The notes under the pieces were generated by a model. It saw nothing but the letters and a program-made list of their open reading frames with translations. It did no database searches and was not told the DNA's origin. Shown here one piece after another: positions 1 through 5,807 of a stretch of DNA of 10,167 bases. Position 1 is the stretch's first letter; the number at the start of each line of letters is the position of its first letter. Source of the stretch: an uncultured Eubacteriales bacterium (lineage in GTDB: Bacteria; Bacillota; Clostridia; Oscillospirales; Oscillospiraceae); the NCBI GenBank assembly GCA_900550585.1, contig URST01000071.1:1-10167 (forward strand). The letters are read 5' to 3'. The translations under genes were made by a program, and so were the position numbers.

Positions 1-1
1 G

Positions 2-166
2 TCTGAGATCGTGCGCAGCCGGTTTCCCATCGACTACAATCCACAAGCAGGAAAGTCGGTTGTCTGGCTTCGGTTTCTTTCCGATCTGCTCTACCCGGAG
101 GACATTCCCACCTTTCAGGAGTATATCGGCTATCCCTCGTGGATGAGGCTTACCAGATACTGCTGA
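2..166 (+). pseudogene. Fragment of a P4/D5-type phage or plasmid DNA primase-helicase, 5' end off window
   Basis: Frame 2 is open from the window edge to a TGA at 164-166. It encodes a segment with RFPIDYNPQAG, then WLRFLSDLLYPEDI and TFQEYIGY. This resembles the region of P4/D5-type primase-helicases (family role: priming and unwinding DNA for plasmid, phage or ICE replication) just before the helicase ATPase core. In intact members the reading continues after EYIGY into the Walker A region. Here the resemblance stops near position 133 and the frame ends 11 codons later. The helicase core is missing, so this is a truncated remnant. The break coincides with the start of another coding segment in frame 1, which suggests a deletion joint. 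The family call is from memory of the motif pattern. Confidence 0.6.
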
Positions 167-282
167 GCAGCAATGCGCGGGAGATATTGGATGCAGCCGG
201 ATGTGCGGATGCCAAGATCACTTGGGGCAGTAAGTCAGTAGAACCTGTGGAAGCCATTGTGCGGGCAGCCGGATTGCGCTGA
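136..282 (+). pseudogene. 3' end of an unidentified gene, joined to the primase fragment
   Basis: Frame 1 reads about 48 protein-like codons (LVDEAYQILLSSNAREILDA at the start, ending VEAIVRAAGLR) before a TGA at 280-282. Composition and codon use look coding, and the shadowed frame 2 ends inside it. There is no credible start codon with a ribosome binding site, so I read it as the C-terminal tail of a longer gene whose front was deleted together with the rear of the primase. I do not recognise the family. The joint with the primase lies at about 130-140. Confidence 0.4.
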
Positions 283-309
283 GCAATTCTGAAACAGTCA
301 GCAAAAAAG

Positions 310-702
310 CATTGTGGAGAAGTAGGCTGGAATGTATAGGGAATGCTGCTGCGCATGGATTCCCTTTGCGGCAAACCAGTCTGCCTGTGGCTGCCGGAAC
401 GGTTCAAAAAACCAAATACATCCACCTATGTGCAGGGTGTAGAAGGGCTGACGGATTATACCGGTCCTGTTTCTGAAGGCTTTGATGTGATCGAGCTTCC
501 TACGGCAGATTATCTGATGTTCCAGGGCGAGCCGTTTGCCGAGGAAGATTACTGCGATGCGATCTCTGCAGTACAGCAGGCCATGAACGGATATGATCCC
601 GACATCATCGGCTACTGTTGGGATGACAGCAATCCCCGTATTCAGTTGGAACCCCGCGGCAATCGCGGATATATTGAACTGCGGTCCGTGAAAAAGAAAT
701 AA
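310..702 (+). pseudogene. AraC-family regulator remnant: effector-binding (GyrI-like) domain with an in-frame TAG
   Basis: Frame 1 encodes a protein ending in a segment typical of the C-terminal small-molecule-binding domain of AraC-type regulators: GFDVIELPTADYLMFQGEPF, then YDPDIIGYCWDD, NPRIQLEPRG and GYIELRSVKKK, stop at 700-702. Such regulators are normally about 280-300 aa with an N-terminal double helix-turn-helix, which is absent here. The reading also extends upstream of the ATG at 343. Codons 316-336 read GEVGWNV, then TAG at 337-339, then GMLL. In relatives this region reads like EVGCDVWGIL, so the TAG most likely replaces a TGG Trp codon. No good ribosome binding site precedes ATG 343. 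A shortened effector-domain-only protein from 343 (119 aa) remains possible but is less likely than a decayed gene. Confidence 0.7.
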
Positions 703-878
703 CGATTCCTACAGGGAAGATAACTGGTATAAACGGAATACGCTTATCCCATCTCCATGATGAAGTCGATTCTGTATTCAGCAACTATTCCACCGTTCTT
801 TCTCTGTATTAAATCTCCGATAGAGTGAGTCCTTCTGGGAGGTCCATCATGAACCTCCCCTGGGTTCAGCAAATGGGC

Positions 879-910
879 GCAGTCCTCCCTTGGCGGAGGA
901 CTGCACTTTT
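879..910 (+). terminator. Hairpin with T-run just past the helix-turn-helix gene
   Basis: A perfect 10-bp stem, GCAGTCCTCC (879-888) and GGAGGACTGC (895-904), has a 6-nt loop and is followed on the plus strand by ACTTTT. It could stop plus-strand transcription coming from the AraC remnant. It also lies just downstream of the minus-strand helix-turn-helix gene, but the minus-strand side has no T-run. The 703-918 interval otherwise holds no gene I can support. Confidence 0.55.
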
Positions 911-918
911 CTGCGGCC

Positions 919-1176
919 TTACTGCACGGAATACAGGTTGGATGTGCTGCTCCCATTGTCACGGTAGCGTGGGATCTTTTGCAGGTATCCATGCTGCTCC
1001 AGATCCGTCAAAGCCCGTTTGACCGTGGAGCGGGACAAGCGCATGTCGGACGCAATCGTCTTGATTCCTGGCCAGCATTTTCCCTCGCTGTCTGCACAGT
1101 CACGCAGATACATATAAACTGCCCTCGCTCTGGAGGGCAGTTCGGTGTCGGCATAAATTGTTCCGAAGTAACTCAT
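919..1176 (-). CDS. Small helix-turn-helix protein of ICE/plasmid type
   Basis: An 85-aa protein beginning MSYFGTIYADTEL. Residues about 15-30 (RARAVYMYLRDCAD) form a first helix. A winged helix-turn-helix follows (IKTIASDMRLSRSTVKRALT, about 39-58), then LEQHGYLQKIPRYRDNGSSTSN, the wing and tail. This layout matches the compact helix-turn-helix proteins carried by many clostridial conjugative elements, near replication or transfer genes. The role is presumed DNA binding for element control; the target is unknown. The start is secure: AGGAGG sits 4 nt upstream of the ATG. The ATG overlaps the stop of the upstream remnant ORF as ATGA, which indicates translational coupling to a now broken gene. 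It looks intact. Confidence 0.8.
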   Translation of the reverse strand: MSYFGTIYADTELPSRARAVYMYLRDCADSEGKCWPGIKTIASDMRLSRSTVKRALTDLEQHGYLQKIPRYRDNGSSTSNLYSVQ

Positions 1177-1354
1177 AGATCCTCCTCACCATAGGTTTTC
1201 ATTTGCTTTCCGCCCCTGCGCCGAGGCTTATCTACAGCAGGCTCATGGACAATGCCGCCGCGTCCGGAAACGGCATAGGTTCCACGCATATCCGCATTTT
1301 CCGTCTTATTTGACTGCTGGAGGTTGCGCTCCAGATCTTCACGGTTGGCATATA
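1173..1354 (-). pseudogene. C-terminal remnant of an unidentified ICE gene coupled to the helix-turn-helix gene
   Basis: In the frame ending at 1173 there are about 60 protein-like residues: YANREDLERNLQQSN, then MRGTYAVSGRGGIVHEPAVD and a basic PRRRGGKQ stretch, ending MKTYGEEDL. The stop overlaps the start of the helix-turn-helix gene as ATGA, an arrangement expected of a real upstream operon partner. There is no start of its own, and upstream of about 1354 the frame is only a shadow of the DUF4314 gene. The front of this gene has therefore been deleted and replaced by the DUF4314 gene in another frame. I do not recognise the family. Confidence 0.5.
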
Positions 1355-1957
1355 CAGCTTGAGGGTGGTCAGCTTGGGCGGCAGCACGGTGAAGCTGTCC
1401 TCGCCGGGGGCGAGCGGCAGCGTGCGGCCATTGTCCCACTTCATAAAAATTTGTCCTTTATCGTCCACGAAGTCCACCTCGCCCTCCGTGCCGGGGAGAA
1501 TGGGCGCGTAGGGGTCTTCCATCGAATTGAGCCGGATGCGGGTGCCGGGGGGATACTGCTCCTTGATAAAATTCACCATTTTTCTGTCCATCATCGTTTC
1601 CTCCATGTTTTGCTCTCTGTCGTAAAACTCCAGCTCGTAGATCACGCCGCGATCTTGTTTTCGGGTATCCTTCACCTTTACCGTCGTACCATCAAAGATG
1701 TAATTGCCGGCTTTCCCAAAATCGGTGTAGAAGCCCTTGCCGTGGTTGCAGGTGGAGAAGGGATGCTCCGGCTGATCCTTGATCTTGGAATAGAAGCCCA
1801 CCGTCTGCACCGTGGTCACCACACGGGTCAGCCCCACCATATCCGCGTGATTGGCGTGGCTGACGGTCTTGAACTCCACACCGGGGCGGATGAACCGCTT
1901 CAGCTCGGAAAGGCTTTTGAATGCGACCGGCTCTCGCTGCTTTTTTGAAGCGTCCAT
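1232..1957 (-). CDS. ICE accessory protein: conserved N-terminal domain plus DUF4314, 3' end replaced by deletion
   Basis: A 241-aa product from the ATG at 1957, which overlaps the upstream stop as TAATG and has GGTGGA upstream. Residues 11-115 hold a conserved ICE-associated segment (SLSELKRFIRPG, VGLTRVVTTVQTVGFYSKIK, STCNHGKGFYTDFGKAG). Residues about 126-195 match DUF4314: EQYPPGTRIRLNSMEDPYAP, then PGTEGEVDFVDD and KWDNGRTLPLAPGEDSF. No biochemical role is known for DUF4314. In relatives the protein continues past TLKLYMP into a further domain. Here, after that motif, the frame reads a Ser- and Met-rich out-of-frame tail that is really the coding sequence of another gene (1354-1173). The protein is thus truncated at about residue 205 with an artefactual tail. 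An internal GGAGG at 1604-1600 before tandem ATGs at 1594 and 1591 could start the DUF4314 part independently. Confidence 0.7.
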   Translation of the reverse strand: MDASKKQREPVAFKSLSELKRFIRPGVEFKTVSHANHADMVGLTRVVTTVQTVGFYSKIKDQPEHPFSTCNHGKGFYTDFGKAGNYIFDGTTVKVKDTRKQDRGVIYELEFYDREQNMEETMMDRKMVNFIKEQYPPGTRIRLNSMEDPYAPILPGTEGEVDFVDDKGQIFMKWDNGRTLPLAPGEDSFTVLPPKLTTLKLYMPTVKIWSATSSSQIRRKMRICVEPMPFPDAAALSMSLL

Positions 1958-2658
1958 TACATTCCACCGAAGGTCATGCCCTGCTCGGACCGAGGCTCGT
2001 GATCCTCCTGCCGGCAAGGGGCTTCCTCGCCGTAGAAGTCGAAGATCATGTCATCCACCGCCTTGCGGAGGTTGGAATCATCGGTCAGCACCTCGTAGCG
2101 GAATCCTGTGGTCGGGCGGTACGGCAATTCTTCCCTCACACACTTGAGAAAGGCTTCGGCATCGGTAAACTCCTGCACGTCGCCATTGGCAAAGGACACG
2201 TGGCCCACCAGAGGCTTGTCCCGCGCCATGTTCTGCCGCTGGACATCCAGATCATAGGCCGTCAGATACCCGTTATAGTCACCAGGGGACGGATTACAGC
2301 GCAGGCAGTAGCGGTAATGCTCCGTTTCCACGATGTAACCGTAGTTTTGTGTCCAGCCACCGCTGATTTTGCCACCGCGGGCATAACAGAAACGCTCCAT
2401 AGCGAAGCGGTTTTTCAGCACACTCTCCCGCAGCGTGTCCACGACCTCTTGCAGCTCCGCTTTGAACACAGGGCTGTTCAGCTCCTCCGGGCCACGGGGC
2501 CACCATGTATGCCAGAACTCGTTGCCGCTGCGCCCGAAGTCCATGCGGACACAGCCGACAGCGCCAAGACGCTTATTTTCTTCGGGGTGCTGGGCATAAA
2601 ATAAGCCCGCCTCTTCCGGGCGGGTAGGTCGGATATGGAATTGTGTTGCATTTTTCAA
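1957..2658 (-). CDS. Conserved clostridial ICE accessory protein of unknown function
   Basis: A 233-aa soluble, acidic protein starting MKNATQFHIRPTRPEEAGLF and ending SEQGMTFGGM. The start is a TTG at 2658 with AAAGGAG about 9 nt upstream. I recognise the overall sequence as a protein that recurs in integrative elements of gut Clostridia, usually beside DUF4314 proteins, but no catalytic motif or named domain is evident. Visible features are a Trp-rich segment (EFWHTWWPRGPEE, near residues 47-60), a Tyr/Cys-rich strand (ETEHYRYCLRCNP) and a conserved EELPYRPTTGFRYEVLTDD block. As I recall, relatives are longer between FYGEE and the MTFGGM end, so an internal in-frame shortening is possible. 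It is coupled to the next gene by TAATG. Confidence 0.7.
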   Translation of the reverse strand: MKNATQFHIRPTRPEEAGLFYAQHPEENKRLGAVGCVRMDFGRSGNEFWHTWWPRGPEELNSPVFKAELQEVVDTLRESVLKNRFAMERFCYARGGKISGGWTQNYGYIVETEHYRYCLRCNPSPGDYNGYLTAYDLDVQRQNMARDKPLVGHVSFANGDVQEFTDAEAFLKCVREELPYRPTTGFRYEVLTDDSNLRKAVDDMIFDFYGEEAPCRQEDHEPRSEQGMTFGGM

Positions 2659-2690
2659 GATTTTGGTCTCCTTTCGGTGTAGAATTTGGC

Positions 2691-2719
2691 TTTACACATT
2701 TTGGGGGGTGTGCTATGAT
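2691..2719 (+). promoter_or_regulatory. Promoter of the DMT transporter gene
   Basis: TTTACA (2691-2696) and TATGAT (2714-2719) are separated by exactly 17 nt. This is a good housekeeping-sigma promoter placed about 35 nt before the ribosome binding site AAGGAG (2744-2749) of the transporter gene. It lies in the short gap between divergent genes. Confidence 0.75.
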
Positions 2720-2760
2720 GTGGCAAACTAATCGGGATTTGTGAAGGAGTGAGAATAGAA

Positions 2761-3630
2761 GTGCTTTGGCTTTTCATGGCGGTATTATCTGCCGTTTTTG
2801 CGGGTCTGACCTCGATATTAGCTAAATGCGGCATTAAAAAAACGGATTCGGATATCGCAACCGCACTGCGTACCATTGTTGTTTTGCTTTTTTCGTGGAT
2901 CATGGTATTCGTTGTCGGCTCGGCAAATACGATAACCGCAATAGCATCAAAGTCTCTGATTTTTTTAATTCTATCCGGACTTGCGACCGGTGCCTCCTGG
3001 ATGTGCTATTTTAAAGCGTTGTCGATCGGAGATGTCAATAAGGTCGTTCCGATCGACAAATCAAGCGCCGTCCTTACGGTTCTTCTTGCGATCATTCTCT
3101 TCAAAGAAACCAATCATCTTGCCGTCAAACTGATCGGCACGGCGCTGCTTGCCGTGGGCGTGTTTCTGATGATTGAAAAAAAGAACTCCGGAGCGAAAAA
3201 CGAAAGGTCCGCATGGCTGCCGTATGCAATCGGCTCTGCTTTGTTTGCGGCACTGACATCGATACTTGCCAAAGTGGGTATCAGCAATGTTGAGTCAAAT
3301 CTCGGTACGGCGATTCGCACCGGCGTTGTATTGGTGATGGCATGGCTCATCGTGTTCATGAAAGGTAAGCAATCGCAGGTAAAAAGCATTGACAAAACAG
3401 AGCTTGTGTTTATTGCTCTTTCGGGACTTGCCACGGGAGGCAGCTGGCTGTGCTATTATTATGCGATACAGAACGGCATCGTCAGCGTCGTCGTTCCGAT
3501 CGACAAGCTGAGTATCTTGATATCAATCGGCTTCTCGTACTTTGTATTCAAAGAAAAGCTTACAAAGAAGGCGTTTGCCGGTCTTTTGCTGATGGTTTGT
3601 GGTACGCTGGCAATGGCAATCTGGGCATAG
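2761..3630 (+). CDS. DMT superfamily transporter with two tandem EamA domains
   Basis: A 289-aa integral membrane protein with about ten predicted membrane segments, five per EamA half. Members move small metabolites or drugs across the cytoplasmic membrane; the substrate cannot be read here. The halves are strikingly alike: TSILAKCGI and TSILAKVGI, TALRTIVVL and TAIRTGVVL, LSGLATGASWMCYFKA and LSGLATGGSWLCYYYA, and KVVPIDK and VVVPIDK. A basic loop near residues 140-150 joins them. I prefer the GTG at 2761 (MLWLFMAVLSAVFAGLTS), 11 nt after AAGGAG and matching the usual family N-terminus. The earlier GTG at 2749 overlaps the ribosome binding site itself. The gene lies opposite to the flanking ICE genes, has its own promoter and terminator, and is visibly richer in A/T-ending codons. 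It is likely inserted cargo of different origin. Confidence 0.88.
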   Translation: MLWLFMAVLSAVFAGLTSILAKCGIKKTDSDIATALRTIVVLLFSWIMVFVVGSANTITAIASKSLIFLILSGLATGASWMCYFKALSIGDVNKVVPIDKSSAVLTVLLAIILFKETNHLAVKLIGTALLAVGVFLMIEKKNSGAKNERSAWLPYAIGSALFAALTSILAKVGISNVESNLGTAIRTGVVLVMAWLIVFMKGKQSQVKSIDKTELVFIALSGLATGGSWLCYYYAIQNGIVSVVVPIDKLSILISIGFSYFVFKEKLTKKAFAGLLLMVCGTLAMAIWA

Positions 3631-3655
3631 ACGGATTTCAGTTTGTCTGCCTATC

Positions 3656-3689
3656 AAGCGGCTCGTTCCAAATGGATCGAGCCGCTTTT
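3656..3689 (+). terminator. Rho-independent terminator of the DMT transporter
   Basis: A perfect 10-bp stem, AAGCGGCTCG (3656-3665) and CGAGCCGCTT (3678-3687), with a short CCA/TGG pairing inside the 12-nt loop, ends in TTTT (3686-3689). It starts 25 nt after the transporter stop codon. Confidence 0.85.
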
Positions 3690-3691
3690 GC

Positions 3692-3885
3692 TTACATCAT
3701 CCTCTGCCCCTGCCGCTGCTCCGGGAACGGCGGCTCTAAGCGGCGCAGCAGGCCGAACTCTGTTTTTGCCGCGCAGTCATTTCCCATGCAGTCCTGACCG
3801 TATTTCTCAAAATCCATACAGCCACGGCACAGGGGTCTGCCTCACACCCGGTCTGCTTACACTTCAGTTCCGCCTGAATGATCAT
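3692..3885 (-). pseudogene. Frameshifted small Cys-rich ICE protein gene
   Basis: The ATG at 3885 overlaps the stop of the ArdA-like gene as ATGA, the expected position of a coupled downstream gene. The first frame reads MIIQAELKCKQTGCEADP and then loses sense. A second frame, one base off, continues LCRGCMDFEKYGQDCMGNDC, then AAKTEFGLLRRLEPPFPEQ and QGQRMM, ending at a TAA at 3694-3692. The switch falls at a run of four C on the coding strand (3835-3832); adding one C restores a single 64-codon frame with evenly spaced Cys pairs. I infer a one-base slippage deletion. The intact protein would be a small, possibly zinc-binding Cys-rich protein. No function is known to me. A sequencing error is an alternative explanation. 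Confidence 0.65.
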
Positions 3886-5066
3886 CGTGAAAGCCCTCCC
3901 ATCACCATGTGGCTGCTCTGGCTGCCGTTCATCACTTCTTCCATGCTGTAGTAGCCCTTGTACGCGATGTAACCCCGGTCGGTGAACATCCCGTCCTCCT
4001 CATTCATGCGCTCCGTGCCATACTTTTCATATTCATAAAAAGCATCGAGGTTTTCGTCATACTCAAAGCGGCCGGACTGCCGGATCATGTACTTGCCGTA
4101 GTCCTCCGGTGTGCGCGCGCCGGGGGCAAAGTCAAAGAGGTCAAGGCTTTCCGCAAGGTTTTTGATCTGTGCCGCGGACTTTGGCTCTGCCAGCATGACC
4201 ACGGCGCCCAGCTTTTCCATATCCGCTTTTGATAACCCATCCGTCGCCTTTGCCAGTTCGTTGAGGTCGGAGAGGGTTTCGTACTCCATATCCAACAGGA
4301 CATCCACCTCGTTGGGAAGCTGGCTGTCCTCCAGCCGCAGGCGGACATCGGCGGGATCTGTGATGCCCCCGCGAAGGAGGGCGCGGTCGATCTCCTCCTG
4401 CACCATGGGGAGAAACAGCCATGTGATGTGCTCGGTGTCCTCCGGCTCGCTTTTAGAGGTTACCGCAACGGTGATGGCATTCGGCTCATAGTAATAGCAG
4501 GGAAAGAACCGGCCGTCGTAGATCTGCTCCAACTTCATGCCGTTGTCATAGACCACGCCGTAGGGGGTGATCGTGCCGCCGCCATTTTCGATGAGCTGCC
4601 GTGCCGTTCCCTTTCCATCCAGCGTGCTCAGTTCATCCACGCTTGCGCTGCCGCCGTGCAGGTTCATATAGTGGTCACGGCCGATGGCGGCGAGGTCGGA
4701 AAAGTCGGTAATGACCGTGGCCTGCTGGCAGCAGAAGGTCAGGTTGATGAGATTCTTTAACTCAAACAGCTCCAGCTTGTGTGCCATCGCCTGAAACTGC
4801 GCGGCTTCGCCGGTGTCGAAGCTGTCCAGCCGTTTTGCGAGGTAGTTCAGCTCCTCTACATTGACCGTGAGCATTTCCGTGCGCTTGAGAACGGTATAGA
4901 AGCTGTCGATCTTTTCCACCTTGCAGTCCGCCTTGACCGCGTCGCCGATCTCCAACGCCTCCAACAGTTCCATGCAGTGCGCGTACTGGTCGCGGGGAAT
5001 GGGGAACGGGATGGTCGCCACGCCGTACTCCGGGTGGCTGGGATTACTCAGAACTGCTTGAAACAT
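3882..5066 (-). CDS. ArdA-like acidic antirestriction-family protein
   Basis: A 394-aa acidic cytoplasmic protein, start ATG at 5066 with GGAGGAG 5 nt upstream. It shows the repeated helical pattern seen in ArdA proteins and their clostridial relatives: LNYLAKRLDSFD (73-84) with FQAMAHK and LINLTF; a middle alpha/beta segment (160-260); LSDLNELAKATDGL (265-278); and a third repeat with IKNLAESLDLFDFAPGA (301-317). It ends in ArdA-like text, YEYEKYGTERMNEEDGMFTD followed by RGYIAYKG. ArdA mimics DNA to block type I restriction enzymes during conjugation. This protein is about twice the size of classic ArdA (about 165 aa), so the antirestriction role is inferred from family and context. Its start overlaps the upstream small gene by 23 nt and its stop overlaps the next start. 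Confidence 0.6.
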   Translation of the reverse strand: MFQAVLSNPSHPEYGVATIPFPIPRDQYAHCMELLEALEIGDAVKADCKVEKIDSFYTVLKRTEMLTVNVEELNYLAKRLDSFDTGEAAQFQAMAHKLELFELKNLINLTFCCQQATVITDFSDLAAIGRDHYMNLHGGSASVDELSTLDGKGTARQLIENGGGTITPYGVVYDNGMKLEQIYDGRFFPCYYYEPNAITVAVTSKSEPEDTEHITWLFLPMVQEEIDRALLRGGITDPADVRLRLEDSQLPNEVDVLLDMEYETLSDLNELAKATDGLSKADMEKLGAVVMLAEPKSAAQIKNLAESLDLFDFAPGARTPEDYGKYMIRQSGRFEYDENLDAFYEYEKYGTERMNEEDGMFTDRGYIAYKGYYSMEEVMNGSQSSHMVMGGLSR

Positions 5067-5265
5067 TTTTCTCCTCCAATCCGTTGATTTTGTTCATGTC
5101 CGTCCGCAGACAAGTCCCGTCCGGGTGCCAGCAGACGATGCCGTGCCGTGGATAGGGGCAGCCGGCGCATCGCTCCGACTGCCGGCAATACACCGGCTCC
5201 GGCGGCTCCTGCACAAAAGCGGAGCTTCGTCGTCTGTCTGAGTTTCGCAGAATACTATTGGTCAT
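5044..5265 (-). CDS. Small Cys-rich ICE protein
   Basis: A 73-aa protein starting MTNSILRNSDRRRSSAFVQE. The start is the ATG at 5265 behind AAAGGAG; upstream in-frame starts lie across a hairpin and lack a ribosome binding site. Six Cys occur between residues 27 and 54, in the order PVYCRQSERCAGCPYPRHG, IVCWHPDGTCLRTDM, suggesting a metal-binding knuckle. The last 7 codons overlap the ArdA-like gene, so the two are translationally linked. Proteins of this look recur at the start of accessory operons of clostridial ICEs. The function is unknown. Confidence 0.65.
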   Translation of the reverse strand: MTNSILRNSDRRRSSAFVQEPPEPVYCRQSERCAGCPYPRHGIVCWHPDGTCLRTDMNKINGLEEKNVSSSSE

Positions 5266-5312
5266 CCGTTCTCCTTTCCGGGCTGCCGCCCTGAATTTTT
5301 CTCTGGAAACGC

Positions 5313-5347
5313 AAAAAGCACCCATTTTCTGTTGAAAATGGGTGCTT
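5313..5347 (-). terminator. Strong hairpin terminator reading leftward
   Basis: A perfect 14-bp stem, AAGCACCCATTTTC (5316-5329) and GAAAATGGGTGCTT (5334-5347), has a 4-nt loop. Read on the minus strand it is followed by a run of T (5317-5313). It lies between the tRNA and the ICE operon and would insulate that operon from transcription coming from the tRNA side. Confidence 0.75.
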
Positions 5348-5394
5348 CTGCATAAGTGATTTAATTGTGTGGGGTAGGTGTATCTGAACCGTAG

Positions 5395-5430
5395 ATAGAA
5401 CAAGACCGTAAGGCGTTGGCCTTACGGTCT
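5395..5430 (-). terminator. tRNA-Ala terminator
   Basis: A perfect 12-bp stem, AGACCGTAAGGC (5403-5414) and GCCTTACGGTCT (5419-5430), has a GTTG loop. It starts 5 nt after the CCA end of the tRNA and is followed on the minus strand by TTGTTCT. Position and shape fit the tRNA terminator; the T-run is imperfect. Confidence 0.7.
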
Positions 5431-5435
5431 GTTGT

Positions 5436-5511
<76 letters not shown>

Positions 5512-5602
5512 ATGGAGCCGAAACCTTTGATTTTACCGGGTTTCCAAGATATTTACTTTTGAGATGCGAGGATGAGATTGCGGGTTGCTTTGCCGGTGAC
5601 TT

Positions 5603-5629
5603 GCTCTCCCAGCTGAGCTATACCCCCAT
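5603..5629 (-). pseudogene. Duplicated 5' fragment of tRNA-Ala
   Basis: 27 nt here are identical to 5487-5513, covering the tRNA-Ala 5' acceptor strand and D-arm (through GGGAGAGC) plus 2 leader bases. The match stops exactly after the D-stem. The following bases on the minus strand form no anticodon or T-arm, so this is not a functional tRNA. The offset between copies is 116 bp. The near-consensus promoter at 5688-5661 lies just upstream of this fragment, which marks the fragment as the original position of a tRNA gene. The intact tRNA is the downstream copy. Confidence 0.8.
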
Positions 5630-5660
5630 ATGTTGTTGTCCTGTCGCTGTCGACTTGCTT

Positions 5661-5688
5661 AGTATAGCATAAACCCGAAAAATGTCAA
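5661..5688 (-). promoter_or_regulatory. Near-consensus promoter for the tRNA-Ala transcript
   Basis: On the minus strand TTGACA (5688-5683) and TATACT (5666-5661) are spaced by 16 nt. This is a strong sigma-A type promoter as expected for a stable RNA gene. Transcription would pass through the tRNA fragment (5629-5603) and a further 89 nt before the intact tRNA-Ala, so the mature tRNA would have an unusually long 5' leader to be removed by RNase P. Confidence 0.8.
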
Positions 5689-5748
5689 CCCCCAATTTGC
5701 AAATTTCCCAAGAAATTTCTGCACATGAAATACCGGCCTCGTTCCATC

Positions 5749-5781
5749 CAGGGAGAGGGCCGCTTTGCGGCCCTCTCCCTG
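5749..5781 (-). terminator. Long hairpin after the flavo-reductase gene
   Basis: A perfect 15-bp GC-rich stem, CAGGGAGAGGGCCGC (5749-5763) and GCGGCCCTCTCCCTG (5767-5781), has a TTT loop and lies 27 nt past the stop of the 758-aa gene. Neither side has a proper T-run. It may act as a transcript-stabilising 3' end or a weak terminator rather than a classic one. Confidence 0.55.
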
Positions 5782-5807
5782 CATATGCGTCAGGTGTTTC
5801 CCGTATA

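Noticed and set aside
744..992. 82-aa minus-strand frame past the helix-turn-helix gene
   Set aside because: It overlaps the helix-turn-helix gene out of frame and crosses the 879-904 hairpin. Its last 25 residues look mildly protein-like, but no family or start supports it.
1310..2604. 212-aa and 227-aa plus-strand open frames
   Set aside because: Shadows of the DUF4314 and 233-aa ICE genes. They have no ribosome binding site and composition typical of reverse-strand readings.
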